Shown in pieces: positions 47,287 to 56,341 of a DNA stretch of 64,000 nt. Positions within the stretch are counted from its first letter, which is position 1. Each line of letters starts with the position of its first letter. The DNA comes from Rhodothalassium salexigens DSM 2132 (GTDB lineage Bacteria; Pseudomonadota; Alphaproteobacteria; Sphingomonadales; Rhodothalassiaceae), in the NCBI RefSeq assembly GCF_004341375.1, contig NZ_SLXO01000003.1, positions 186,001-250,000 on the forward strand, read 5' to 3'. The notes under the pieces were generated by a model. That model was not told the origin of the DNA. It did no database searches and saw only the letters and a program-made list of their open reading frames with translations. The position numbers and the translations under genes are program-made.

Positions 47287-48591
47287 TCAATCATGGTCGG
47301 CGTCGTCGCCGACCAGCTTGCGGCGCACCCGCTGGATCACGCCCGCCGCGATCAGGATCACCACCGGGATCGCCAGCCCGGTGGCCACGTCCGGGTTGAT
47401 CGGCGCACCGGCCTTTTCCGCCGCCTTGGCGGCATAGCCCACCAAGCCGACCACGTAATAGGTGATCGCGGCCACCGACAGACCTTCGACCGTCTGTTGC
47501 AGGCGCAATTGCAGCTTGGCGCGCCGGCTCATGGTCTCCAGCAGAAGCTGGTTTTGGGCCTGGCGATCGATGTCGACCCGGGTGGACAAAAGCTGGGTGG
47601 CGCGCGCCGCTCGCACCGATAGCGAATCCTGGCGCTCGGCGACCGCACGGCAGGTTGCCACGGCCGGCGCCAGCCGGCGTTCGGTGAACTCGCGCAGGTG
47701 CTGGACGCCCGGGTAGCGCTGTTCGCGCAACTCCTCGATGCGCGCATTGACCAACTGGTAATAGGCTTCCGCCGCGCTGAAGCGATAGGCGCTGCTGGCA
47801 TGGCCCTTCTCGATCCCGCCCTGAAGGCGGGTCAGCCGGTCGAGTAGCTTGGGCTCGTCTTCCTGGGCGGCGGTCTCCATCTCGAAGGTGATGTCGATCA
47901 GTTCCTGTTCGAGCGCGCGCAGGGTAGGCAATTGGCGCCGGGCGATGGGTAGCGCCATGAGCGCCAGCAGGCGGTAGGTGTCGATCTCGAACAGGCGCTG
48001 CAGCATGCGCCCGGCGCGGCGCTCCGACAGCCCGCGATTGATCACCAGCAAACGGCCGAAGCGGTCGCCGTGGATGCGGAAATCGGTCAGGGCGACCGCC
48101 TCGCCGTCGCCGATCTGCGAGCCGAGCAGCACATTGCCGTTAAAGAAGCGCGCCGCGAGCGTGTCGGTCTCGTTGGGAATGTCGCCGGGGTGGACGAGCG
48201 CGGCGTGGGTGGCCACCAGCAACTCCCCGGGCAGGTTCTCCAGCCAGTCCTTGGGCAGCATGTTCACCGCCGGGTCGGCGAACGGGTCTTCGCCGGCGCC
48301 CGGTGCGATGATGGTATAGCGGGTGAATTCGGTATGGCGCTCCCACTTCAGCCGGAACCGGCCGAAGTCGGCGAAATAGTGGTTGGCGCCGGGTCGCGGT
48401 GGCAGCGCCTCGAAGCGCTCGGCCAGATCGGCGAGCGGCTGCCAGTCGCGCTCGTCCAGCGACCAGTCGGTGTAGAACGCGATGTAGGTGATGCGCGACG
48501 GCGTGCCCATGGGCTCGAACGGCCGGGCGTGGACCTCGTCGTTGAGCTGGTGGCGGTGGGGGTGATCGTCGGGAAGGGAGACGCGGACCAT
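47287..48591 (-). CDS. DUF3422 family membrane protein
   Basis: 434 residues starting at ATG 48591 (MVRVSLPDDHPHRHQLNDEV). The N-terminal LNDEVHARPFEPM and FADFGRFRLKWERHTEFTRY segments are diagnostic of DUF3422. A long helical middle part (about 225-370) is followed by two C-terminal membrane helices (about 375-400 and 405-425), a layout that recalls CorA-like proteins. Function is unknown. It lies between bchO and crtI in the same direction, the place held by crtA in Rhodobacter, and has a promoter with a PpsR-type box upstream. It may share control with the pigment genes. A longer frame to 48744 lacks family sequence. Confidence 0.88.
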   Translation of the reverse strand: MVRVSLPDDHPHRHQLNDEVHARPFEPMGTPSRITYIAFYTDWSLDERDWQPLADLAERFEALPPRPGANHYFADFGRFRLKWERHTEFTRYTIIAPGAGEDPFADPAVNMLPKDWLENLPGELLVATHAALVHPGDIPNETDTLAARFFNGNVLLGSQIGDGEAVALTDFRIHGDRFGRLLVINRGLSERRAGRMLQRLFEIDTYRLLALMALPIARRQLPTLRALEQELIDITFEMETAAQEDEPKLLDRLTRLQGGIEKGHASSAYRFSAAEAYYQLVNARIEELREQRYPGVQHLREFTERRLAPAVATCRAVAERQDSLSVRAARATQLLSTRVDIDRQAQNQLLLETMSRRAKLQLRLQQTVEGLSVAAITYYVVGLVGYAAKAAEKAGAPINPDVATGLAIPVVILIAAGVIQRVRRKLVGDDADHD

Positions 48592-48740
48592 GGTCACACA
48601 ACCGTCCGGCCGGACACGCCGAGCCCCGGCACGGCCGGACCCAGCGGGTGGCGGACGCTCGAAACGCGGAACGGCGGCATGGGGTGTCCTCGACAGAAAG
48701 GGCAGCAAACCGGCGCCCATGGGGAGCGCCGCGCCACCAG

Positions 48741-48782
48741 ACAATACCCGTTGACGTGGAAAAGTGTAAACTAAGATTTACG
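48741..48782 (-). promoter_or_regulatory. putative promoter with PpsR/CrtJ-type box
   Basis: On the minus strand TTTACA (48765-48770) and TATTGT (48741-48746) are separated by 18 bases. Overlapping the first is TGT-N12-ACG at 48765-48782, one base from the PpsR consensus TGT-N12-ACA and with a GTAAA/TTTAC inverted repeat. It would drive DUF3422 and probably crtI-crtB, about 140 bases before the DUF3422 start. A PpsR gene is not in the window. Confidence 0.5.
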
Positions 48783-48870
48783 CCCGTGCGCGGGCTGCGG
48801 ATGGGGGGCGGGCGCCGGTCGGTGGCGGTCGGGGCGCGCCGGTGGCCCGGTAGCCGGCGGATGCGGGGCC

Positions 48871-49806
48871 TCAGCCGGCCGTGTCGGGTGCGTCCTTTTG
48901 CCCGCCGACGGTCGCCAGCGTCTCGGCGATCAGGTCGGCGGCCGCCTGCGGGGCCTCCTCATGCGCCAAATGGCCCAGATCCGGCCACTGGACGATCCGG
49001 GCATGGGCCAGCCGTTCGGCCACCGCCTCGGCCTCGGCCGGTGGGACGGCGGTGTCGCCGGTGCCGACCACCAGGGTCACCGGACAGGCCAGTTTGCCCA
49101 TCTGCCGGCCCAGGGGCGCCAGATCCCAATTGGCCATCATCGCCAGCGTCGCGGAGACATGGCCCGACCGGCGCATGAGCCGCCGGTAGCAGTCGAGCCC
49201 GCGCGCGTCGATGGTCGAGCCGGTCTGTTCGATCAGCCGGCGGATCGCTTTTTCGTCGCTGGCCCGGAACGCGGCGATCGCCGGGATCACCGGGTTGAGC
49301 GCCAGCATCTTGGCGAGCGGCGAGAAGAACTGGCTGGCCTCACCGCGGAACGGAAACAGCGCGCTGTTGAAGCCGATCAGCGCCCGTGGCGCGAACGCCT
49401 CGCCGCCGTCGAGGATCGCGCGCATCAAGATCGCGGTGCCGGCGGAATGGCCGACCGCCACGCAGGGGTGCACGTCGAGCGCGCGGGCCAGGGCGCGCAC
49501 CGCCACCGCCATGCCGGCCAGGCCCAGCCGGCCGCGCGGCGGCGTTTCGGTGAAGCCGTGACCGGGCAGGTCGGGGACGATGACGGTGGCGGTCCGGGCC
49601 AGGATCGGCGCCACGTCGCGCCAGGAATGGCTGGCCGCGCCGGTGCCGTGGATCAGCAGCACCACCGGCGCGCCGCTGCCGACCGGCGGCCCCATCACCT
49701 GCACGTGCCAGGCAAGCCCGTCGGCTTCGACGAAGCGGCTGGCCTCGCGGTTGGGCCAGTCGGCGCCGTCGCGCCCCCACAAGGGTTTGTCGAACGCCGG
49801 TAGCAT
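48871..49806 (-). CDS. bchO: magnesium chelatase accessory protein BchO
   Basis: 311-residue alpha/beta-hydrolase-fold protein encoded beside the Mg-chelatase genes in phototrophic proteobacteria. The oxyanion-side LLIHGTGAASHSWRD, the nucleophile elbow VGHSAGTAI (Ser near 117), and the histidine in WPDLGHLAHEEAP fit the fold. The exact reaction is not established; it supports insertion of magnesium in bacteriochlorophyll synthesis. The ATG at 49806 follows the bchD stop by nine bases, so it is the third gene of bchI-bchD-bchO. Confidence 0.9.
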   Translation of the reverse strand: MLPAFDKPLWGRDGADWPNREASRFVEADGLAWHVQVMGPPVGSGAPVVLLIHGTGAASHSWRDVAPILARTATVIVPDLPGHGFTETPPRGRLGLAGMAVAVRALARALDVHPCVAVGHSAGTAILMRAILDGGEAFAPRALIGFNSALFPFRGEASQFFSPLAKMLALNPVIPAIAAFRASDEKAIRRLIEQTGSTIDARGLDCYRRLMRRSGHVSATLAMMANWDLAPLGRQMGKLACPVTLVVGTGDTAVPPAEAEAVAERLAHARIVQWPDLGHLAHEEAPQAAADLIAETLATVGGQKDAPDTAG

Positions 49807-49815
49807 CCCCGCGCC

Positions 49816-51726
49816 CTAACCGTCGGCGTCGGCGGGCGTGCGGGCACGCACCGCGGTCGACAGCGCGCGCGCGTCGGCGGCCGGCAGCGGCAGATACTCC
49901 GCGCCCATGGCCGCGGCCACCTCGCGCGCCAGGGCCTTGCCGCGCATCCGGCCGCGTTCCGAGGTGTCGACGAACAGCGCCTGAACGCCGGCGGCGCGCA
50001 TCGCCTGGGCGGATTTCAACGCGTCTTCCTTGGCCTGCGCCCGCCCGGCCGCGCCGGCGCGGTCGATGTTGGCACCGCCGTCGGACAGCACCACGACGAT
50101 CGGCCGCCGGCCGCGTCGGCGCTCGCCCTCGGCGACGCCCAGGGCGGCGTCGAGGCCCAGCGCCAGCGGCGTGCCGCCGCCGCCCGGCAGCGCCGACAGC
50201 GAGCGCTTGGCGCGCGCCGACGAGCGCGTCGGCGGCAACAGCACGTCGGCCTTGGTGCCGCGGAAGGCGACCAGCGCCACCTCGTCGCGGCGCACATAGC
50301 AGTCGGCGAGCAGAATCTCGACCGCGCCCTTGGCCTCGGCAAGCCGTGCCAGGGCCGCCGAGCCCGAGGCGTCGACCACGAAGATGCTGGTGGTCTCGGC
50401 GCGCTGCTTGAACTTGGTGATTCGGAAATCGTCGGCGCGCACCTGCACGCCGTCATGGGCGACCTGGCCCTGGGCGCGGCGCAGCGGCTGCCAGGGCGCT
50501 GCCGAGCGCAGGGTCTCGATCACGTTGAGCCGCTCGCCGCCGCCGGGCATGCCGCGCCGGGTGCCGGTGGGCCGGCCGCGCCGGGCGCCGGCGATCTTCT
50601 TCTGCTTGCCCTTGGCGCTGCGATTGGCGGCCCGGGCGCCCTGGCCGGCGATCAGCCGGTTGAGCAGGTCCTGCGGGATTGCCGCTTGCGCCGCGTCGAC
50701 CATGCGGTCCTCTTCGCCGGCATTGTCGGCCAGGTCGTCGCGGTCGGTGTCGGCCTCTGGCTCGTCCGGCTGGTCGGGCAGGTCGGGCGGCGTTTCGGGC
50801 TCATCGGTTTGCGCGTCGTCTTCGGGCGGCGGCGGGGGTTGTTGCTCGTCGTCGTCTTGCTGTTGCGGCGGCGCCGGCAGCGCGCGCGCCCGGTGCGACA
50901 GCACCAGCCGGGCGGCCAGCAGGGCGTCGTCTTCGTCGACCTCGCGCCGGCCGTCGAGCGCGGCCGAGGCACAGGCGGCGCGCACCGCCAGCAACTCGGC
51001 CCGGATCGAGCCGATGGCAAGCGCCGCAGCGGTCCGGCACAGCGCCTCCACATGGGGGTCGCCGATGGTTACCTTGGGCAGCCGCTGGCGCGCGGCGGCC
51101 ACTTCCTCGGCCAGGAACAGCGCCGGCAAGTCGTCGTCGTGGCGCAACCCTTCGAGGGTCAGCGAGAACGCCAGCCGGTCGAGCAGCGCCGCCGGCGGGC
51201 CGTCTTCGTCGGTGTCCGATTCGTCGAGCGCGATCAGCCCGAAACGGGTGTCGAACTGGCGGGTCAGGCCGTCGCGTTCGAGGGTCACCGCGCCCCGGTC
51301 CATGGTCTGGGTGATCCGCGCGGCGGTTTCGGTGGCCATGCGCTCGGCCATGGTGGCCACCAGCACGCCGCCGTCGGCCTCGGCCAGCAGCCCCTTGGCG
51401 ACCATCGGTCGGCCGGCTTCAAGGGTCGCGGTCAGGTCGAGCCCGCCGAGCAGCCGCGACTCAGGTGCCGATACCGGAACCCAGCGAAACGGCCGGCCGG
51501 GGCCCATCATCTCTTTCATCAGGTCGAGCCAGCGGTGGCGTACCGGGCTCGGCCACGCCTTGATGTGCACGCCGCCGAGCCCGGCCGGGTCGACGGCGAT
51601 CAAGGCGGCGATCATCGCCGCGTCGGTCCAGACGGCGGCGCGCGCCTCGGCGGCGTCGTCGCCCGCCGCGGCCATCGCTGCGGCGTCTGGCGCGTCGGTC
51701 GCCGGCGCGTTGGAGGCGTTGGCCAT
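49816..51726 (-). CDS. bchD: magnesium chelatase subunit D
   Basis: 636-residue subunit of the Mg-protoporphyrin chelatase. The N-terminal third is an AAA+ domain without an intact Walker A, as in other BchD. An acidic Pro/Gln/Glu/Asp-rich linker (about 285-350) ends in EEDRMVDAAQAAIPQD. The C-terminal von Willebrand factor A domain has the metal-ion motif FVVDASGSAALAR near 445-457 and LSALPGGGGTPLALGL. The domain order and length are normal. The bchI stop lies four bases before its ATG at 51726. Confidence 0.94.
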   Translation of the reverse strand: MANASNAPATDAPDAAAMAAAGDDAAEARAAVWTDAAMIAALIAVDPAGLGGVHIKAWPSPVRHRWLDLMKEMMGPGRPFRWVPVSAPESRLLGGLDLTATLEAGRPMVAKGLLAEADGGVLVATMAERMATETAARITQTMDRGAVTLERDGLTRQFDTRFGLIALDESDTDEDGPPAALLDRLAFSLTLEGLRHDDDLPALFLAEEVAAARQRLPKVTIGDPHVEALCRTAAALAIGSIRAELLAVRAACASAALDGRREVDEDDALLAARLVLSHRARALPAPPQQQDDDEQQPPPPPEDDAQTDEPETPPDLPDQPDEPEADTDRDDLADNAGEEDRMVDAAQAAIPQDLLNRLIAGQGARAANRSAKGKQKKIAGARRGRPTGTRRGMPGGGERLNVIETLRSAAPWQPLRRAQGQVAHDGVQVRADDFRITKFKQRAETTSIFVVDASGSAALARLAEAKGAVEILLADCYVRRDEVALVAFRGTKADVLLPPTRSSARAKRSLSALPGGGGTPLALGLDAALGVAEGERRRGRRPIVVVLSDGGANIDRAGAAGRAQAKEDALKSAQAMRAAGVQALFVDTSERGRMRGKALAREVAAAMGAEYLPLPAADARALSTAVRARTPADADG

Positions 51727-51730
51727 GGGC

Positions 51731-52801
51731 TCAGCCCACCGCTTGCGCGGACCCCGGGGCGCCGGCGGCGGCGGGGCCGAGCACGGTGTCGATGGCCCGG
51801 CCGACGCGCGCGCCCGAGCCGGTTTCGTCCAGCGGGTCGCGGCGCAGGCGGTGGGCCAGCGCCATCGGCGCCACCCGACGCAGATGGTCGAGGGTCACCG
51901 CCGGCGCGGCGTCGAGGGCGGCGAGCGCGCGGCTGGTGCGGATCAGGGTCAACTCGCCGCGCAGGCCGTCGGTGCCCAGTTCCATGCACAATTCGGCCGC
52001 CTTGGCGAGCACCTCGTCGGGCACCTGGACCGAGCCGATATGGCCCTGGGCTGCGACGATGCGCGCGCGCAGCGCCTTTTCCTCGTCGGCCCACCGATCG
52101 AGGAACGCTTCGGGGTCGCGTTCGAACGCGTCGCGCCGGCGCACCACCTCGACCCGGGTGGCGATCTCGCCCGGCGTGCCCACCTCGACCGACAGGCCGA
52201 AGCGGTCGAGCATCTGCGGGCGCAGGTCGCCTTCTTCGGGGTTGCCGCTGCCGATCAGCACGAACTTGGACGGGTGGCGCACCGACAGGCCCTCGCGCTC
52301 GACCACCGTCTCGCCCGACGCGGCGGCGTCGAGCAGCAGGTCGACGATATGGTCTTCAAGCAGGTTGACCTCGTCGATGTACAGAAAACCGCGGTTGGCG
52401 CGCGCCAGCAGGCCCGGCTCGAACGCCTTCTCGCCCTTGGTGAGCGCGCGTTCCAGGTCGAGCGCGCCGACCACCCGGTCTTCGGTGACGCCGAGCGGCA
52501 GGTCGACCACCGGCACCGGCTTCATGTGGCTCTTGACCTCGCTCTGGTCGCCTTCGGGGCGCGGACAGCCTTCGCCGCACGGGCCCGAGCCTTTCGCCGG
52601 GTCGCAGCCATAGGGGCAGCCCTCGGTGACGCGGACCTCGGGCAGCAGCCGGGCCAGCGCGCGCACGGCGGTGGACTTGCCGGTGCCCCGGTCGCCCAGG
52701 ATCAGCACCCCGCCCACGGCCGGGTCGACGGCGGCGATCATCAGGGCTTGGGTCATCTCTTGCTGCCCGACCAGGGCGGAAAACGGAAATGTCGGCTTCA
52801 T
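51731..52801 (-). CDS. bchI: magnesium chelatase ATPase subunit I
   Basis: 356-residue AAA+ ATPase that powers magnesium insertion into protoporphyrin IX, forming a ring with BchD. Walker A GDRGTGKST (36-44), a cysteine-rich insert CPYGCDPAKGSGPCGEGCP (62-80) and the family-specific LPLGVTEDRVVGALDLERAL, followed by Walker B FLYIDEVNLLEDH and sensor segment LIGSGNPEEGDLRPQMLDRF. The start is ATG 52801 (MKPTFPFSALVGQ). First gene of bchI-bchD-bchO; the 220-base gap to the divergent gene at 53022 should hold its promoter. Confidence 0.97.
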   Translation of the reverse strand: MKPTFPFSALVGQQEMTQALMIAAVDPAVGGVLILGDRGTGKSTAVRALARLLPEVRVTEGCPYGCDPAKGSGPCGEGCPRPEGDQSEVKSHMKPVPVVDLPLGVTEDRVVGALDLERALTKGEKAFEPGLLARANRGFLYIDEVNLLEDHIVDLLLDAAASGETVVEREGLSVRHPSKFVLIGSGNPEEGDLRPQMLDRFGLSVEVGTPGEIATRVEVVRRRDAFERDPEAFLDRWADEEKALRARIVAAQGHIGSVQVPDEVLAKAAELCMELGTDGLRGELTLIRTSRALAALDAAPAVTLDHLRRVAPMALAHRLRRDPLDETGSGARVGRAIDTVLGPAAAGAPGSAQAVG

Positions 52802-53021
52802 GATTGCCCTTCGAACTTGGCTGGCACGGCGATACGCGAGGGTCATAGCATTAAGGGTGAACCCGGCGCCAAGTCCAGAGCGCAAAACCGCCGCCGGGCC
52901 GGTTGCCGGTCGCGGCTTCGGCTGCGGTGGGCGAGGCGATGTTGTCCGGCCCTCCGGCATGCTATGATCGGTCCCGGAAAGCGACTCTGCGGACCGAAGC
53001 AAACCAGCGGAAGGGGCGGCC

Positions 53022-53630
53022 ATGGGTGGACCGGTGCGGACGATCAAGGGACTGGGCCTGGCTCTCGGGTTGGGCGTGGCGGCGAGCCTGTGGCTGGGGG
53101 TCGCCCCGGCGGCCGAGGCCGGCGGCGTGGTTCGGATCGGCTATGGATTTGGGACGCCCTGGTGGGGCGGCGGCTATCGCTATGGCTCCTGGTGGCGACC
53201 GCAGATCGGGGCTGGTTACTATCATGGCTATGGCTGGCCACGGTATCGCTATCGTCGCGGCGGTGCGGATGCGGCCGAGATCGCGGCGGCGGCGGTGCTG
53301 GGCTTGGGGGCGGGGCTGGCGCTGGCCGATCTGGCCGGGCGTGACGACCCGCCGCGCCGGGTGATCGTGCCGCAAGACCGGCCGGTTCGGCGCTCAGCGC
53401 CGCGTCCGGGGCCGGTGCCCATGCCGGCGCCGCGGGTCGCTCAGGGCGCCGAGCGCCCGGCTTGGGCGCCCGACAGTTTCCCCGGCGAGCGCTGCTTGGT
53501 GGTGCGCGAATACCAGACCGAGATCGTCGTCGCCGGCGAGACCCGGGCGGCCTATGGTGCGGCGTGTCTCAAGCCCGACGGCAGCTGGTTGCGCGGCCCG
53601 GCCCAGCCGGTGCCCGACACGCCGTCCTGA
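53022..53630 (+). CDS. exported Gly/Tyr/Arg-rich protein, function unknown
   Basis: 202 residues with a signal peptide (about 1-33, ending PAAEA). The mature part begins with a Gly/Tyr/Trp-rich segment (GYGFGTPWWGGGYRYG) followed by a hydrophobic helix (about 87-103), a Pro/Arg-rich stretch and a C-terminal domain with two cysteines (ERCLVVREYQTEIVVAGE, AACLKPDGSW). This looks like surface-exposed or periplasmic proteins with a small C-terminal beta domain. No family named. GGAAGGGG lies upstream of ATG 53022. It is divergent from bchI. Confidence 0.75.
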   Translation: MGGPVRTIKGLGLALGLGVAASLWLGVAPAAEAGGVVRIGYGFGTPWWGGGYRYGSWWRPQIGAGYYHGYGWPRYRYRRGGADAAEIAAAAVLGLGAGLALADLAGRDDPPRRVIVPQDRPVRRSAPRPGPVPMPAPRVAQGAERPAWAPDSFPGERCLVVREYQTEIVVAGETRAAYGAACLKPDGSWLRGPAQPVPDTPS

Positions 53631-53752
53631 GCGTTTTGGCGGTTCTGACAGCAAATCCGGCAAAACGCCGATTCAAAGGGTTGCGCCCCACGAACCGCTG
53701 TGGCAAGAGACCGCCACCGCACGCACCGGTGTCTGGCTGGTGCGGCGACCGG

Positions 53753-53827
53753 GCCGCTGTAGCTCAGTGGTAGAGCGCACCCTTGGTAAGGGTGAGGCCG
53801 AGAGTTCAATTCTCTCCAGCGGCACCA
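53753..53827 (+). tRNA. tRNA-Thr (anticodon GGT)
   Basis: 75 nt with encoded CCA. Acceptor GCCGCTG pairs with CAGCGGC, the D stem is GCTC/GAGC, the anticodon stem CACCC/GGGTG holds loop TTGGTAA with anticodon GGT, and the T arm is AGAG-TTCAATT-CTCT. It is transcribed alone. Confidence 0.95.
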
Positions 53828-54044
53828 TTTCTTTCTTCCCCCCCCTTCTCCGCGATCATTACGCGCGCAGCGACGCAAATCAGTCGCCGCGGCGCATGAG
53901 CGAACCCTGGCAAAGCGCCGGTCTGCCGCTTTCGTCCCGGGGGCTGTGCGCCTTGCCGCGGTTGGCGATGGCGGCACGGGAGGGACCGGCGGGCTCGGCC
54001 ACGCCGGGGCGGACATGGGGCCCACCGCTTCGCCACCTCAAGCA

Positions 54045-54080
54045 CAAAAAAACCGGCGACCCCGTCATGGAGCCGCCGGT
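54045..54080 (-). terminator. intrinsic terminator of the OmpA-type gene
   Basis: On the minus strand ACCGGCG pairs with CGCCGGT (plus 54074-54080 and 54052-54058) and is followed by seven T residues (plus 54046-54052). It lies 24 bases after the stop of the OmpA-type gene and is a textbook rho-independent terminator. Confidence 0.85.
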
Positions 54081-54103
54081 CGGTAAACCGGTCATGCCGG
54101 TGG

Positions 54104-55489
54104 TCAGTTCATGGCGTCGTCGGTGCGCCGCAGTTCGATTTCCACCCGGCGGTTCTGGGGTTCCAGCACGCCGTCGGCGGTCGGCACCAGCAACTCGGAT
54201 TCGCCGCGGCCGGCGACGGCGATCTCGCCGGCGTCGAGCCCCATGGCTTCAAGCGCTGCCTTGACCGCGTCGGCGCGGCGCTTGGCCAGGCGGTCATTGT
54301 ACCAGGCCGGGCCGGTGGTGTCGGTGTGGCCGGTGGCCGAGATCGACGCGACGCCATAGTCGCGATAGGCGTCCACCGCCTCTGCCAGCGTGTCGCGGGC
54401 CGAGGCCGACAACTCGGCGCTGTCGAGGGCGAAGAACACCAGGAACGGCGGCGGCAGGTCGGCCGGCGCGATGTCCAGGCGCACGGTGCCGGTGGCGCCT
54501 TCGCCGGCGCTGTCGACGATGCGATAGGTGAAGCGGTCGCTGCCCTCGAAGTCGGCCGGCGCGCGGTAGGTGATGGTGCCGTCGGGGTTGCGCCGCACCT
54601 GGCCATGGTCGGCCGCGCCGGTGCTGGTGATGCTCAGCCGGTCGCCGTCGGGGTCGCGGTCGTTGCCCAGCACGGCGATGACGATGTCCTGGCCGGCCTT
54701 GCCCGAGACCCGGTCGTCCACGGCGGTGGGGGCGCGGTTGGGCGCCACCGGCGCCGCGGCGGGCTTGGGCGCCGGCTTGGTGGTCCCGCCACCGAACTGC
54801 CATTGCAGGCCGACGAAGGCGGTGTGGGCTTCATAGTCGGTCTTGACGCTGCCGGCGTTGCGCAGCGACAGGCGCACATTCGGCACCACATGATAGCGAT
54901 AGCCCACCTGCAGGCGCAGATGGTCGGTCAGATAGCTTTCCAGGCCGGCGATGCCCTGCATGGCGAAGCGGGCGTCCTGATCGTCGTCGAGGATCGCCTG
55001 GCTCTGGCTGCTCAGCCGCATGGAATCATAGTCGACCACCGAGACGCCGATGCCGCCGCCGACGAACGGCTGGACCGGAAAGTCGATGTCCGGCGAGTAA
55101 AGCGCGTTGCCCATGACGCTGACGGTCTTGGTGGTGGCGCTGACCAGATTGCGGTCGCCGGCACCGAGCACGCCGGCGCCCTGGCTGACCAGCAGGCTGT
55201 CCAGGTCGTTGTCGCGGTAGGAGAACTCGGCCTCGAATCGGACGCCCTGGCCGAACAGGTCGACCTCGCGGCCGAACACGCCGCCGATCATATAGCCGGC
55301 GTCGGCATTCGGCCGGGCGAGAAAATTGCTGTCCTGGCCAACGAAGGTTTCGTCGGTCTGCACGTTCACGCCGCCGATTACGCCGATATAGGGGCCATTA
55401 TCCCGATCGACCTCGGTTTCCTGAGCCAGGGCCGCCGGGCCCAGGGCGAGTGCGGCGGCGGAAAGAAGAAGTGCACCGCGTGACGTCAT
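54104..55489 (-). CDS. OmpA-family outer membrane protein with Ig-like insert
   Basis: 461-residue envelope protein. After a signal peptide (1-22) comes an eight-stranded beta-barrel (about 30-232, ending GLQWQFGGG), a Pro/Ala linker, a bacterial Ig/cadherin-like domain (about 252-342; NRAPTAVDDRVSGKAGQDIV, VLGNDRDPDGDRL) and an OmpA peptidoglycan-binding domain (about 350-461; FFALDSAELS, ATGHTDTTGP, NDRLAKRRADAV and the C-terminal PQNRRVEIEL). It should connect the outer membrane to peptidoglycan. The Ig-like insert between barrel and OmpA domain is unusual. It has its own terminator and stands alone. Confidence 0.9.
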   Translation of the reverse strand: MTSRGALLLSAAALALGPAALAQETEVDRDNGPYIGVIGGVNVQTDETFVGQDSNFLARPNADAGYMIGGVFGREVDLFGQGVRFEAEFSYRDNDLDSLLVSQGAGVLGAGDRNLVSATTKTVSVMGNALYSPDIDFPVQPFVGGGIGVSVVDYDSMRLSSQSQAILDDDQDARFAMQGIAGLESYLTDHLRLQVGYRYHVVPNVRLSLRNAGSVKTDYEAHTAFVGLQWQFGGGTTKPAPKPAAAPVAPNRAPTAVDDRVSGKAGQDIVIAVLGNDRDPDGDRLSITSTGAADHGQVRRNPDGTITYRAPADFEGSDRFTYRIVDSAGEGATGTVRLDIAPADLPPPFLVFFALDSAELSASARDTLAEAVDAYRDYGVASISATGHTDTTGPAWYNDRLAKRRADAVKAALEAMGLDAGEIAVAGRGESELLVPTADGVLEPQNRRVEIELRRTDDAMN

Positions 55490-55653
55490 GGTCGTTCCCT
55501 CATCATCGTTGGCCGGTCTCGCCCCGGTGAGGCAAGCTTGACCAGATCGTAAGTGGTTACCGGTCGCATTGTCGAGCGGTGAACACGCTTAACGGGCATG
55601 GCGTCGACGATCCGACCGGTTTCAACCTTATGAACATCTCCGGATAGGGCGAG

Positions 55654-55681
55654 AAAAAGACATTGGCGTGTCTATTTTTTT
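55654..55681. terminator. small bidirectional terminator at the end of the GTA cluster
   Basis: AGACA (55658-55662) and TGTCT (55669-55673) form a five-pair stem with TTTTT on the minus-strand side and ATTTTTTT on the plus-strand side. It lies about 76 bases after the last gene of the minus-strand GTA cluster. The stem is short, so efficiency is uncertain. Confidence 0.5.
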
Positions 55682-55756
55682 GCAATCGGGTGGGCGAGCG
55701 CCGGGGATGAGGGAGCCTTTGGGGGATCGCCGGGCTTGCACGCCGGTTGGTTGCGA

Positions 55757-56257
55757 TCAGGTCTCGATCAGCCCATGGGTGCGCAAGGCGGCCAGCAGCG
55801 TCGCCAGGGCGGCGCGGCATTCGGCATCGACCGTGGTGCCGCCGTCGGGGTCGGCAATCGCCCCCTGGCGCGCGCCGATCACCTGGTGGCCGTCGATTTC
55901 CAGACCGGTGGCCGCCAACGAGCCGATGACCCAGGCACCATCGCGATAGACCGCCGGTAGCGCCCGATCGGCAAGCCACAGGGCGAGACCTTCGACCGGC
56001 GCAATGAACCGCCAGCCCCCGGTCGTGAACACGGCCAGCGCGTCTGCGCGGCCGGCCCATTCGCCGGTGGCCGGCGCGGCGACAAGCCAGGTCTGTCCGG
56101 GCGTCGGGGCGGCCGGCGGAGCGGCCAGGTCGGCGCTCTCGGCGCTGGCATGGACCAGTGCGTCGAGCAGCACCAGGGCCTCGTTGTGGGTGATTTCCTT
56201 CTGCGCCTGGGCGGTTTGCAACAGCGGCAGGACAAGGCGCGACGTCGTTTCGGTCAT
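55757..56257 (-). CDS. DUF2793 protein, GTA-associated
   Basis: 166-residue member of DUF2793, a family usually encoded at the end of alphaproteobacterial GTA clusters (the rcc01699 position in Rhodobacter capsulatus) and in related prophages. The family signature is present: LPLLQTAQAQKEITHNEALV (8-27), then LDALVHASAES and GEWAGRADALAVFTTGGWRF. It is thought to belong to the tail tip or to fibre-related structures, but this is not proven. Last gene of the cluster, 84 bases after the g15-like gene. Confidence 0.85.
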   Translation of the reverse strand: MTETTSRLVLPLLQTAQAQKEITHNEALVLLDALVHASAESADLAAPPAAPTPGQTWLVAAPATGEWAGRADALAVFTTGGWRFIAPVEGLALWLADRALPAVYRDGAWVIGSLAATGLEIDGHQVIGARQGAIADPDGGTTVDAECRAALATLLAALRTHGLIET

Positions 56258-56341
56258 GGTCGTCTCCGGAAGCGGACGCGGGGGCGTATCGGATGTTCGC
56301 TGGAAGGCTTATCGGTGGGCCGGCCGGGTGGCGACGGACGG

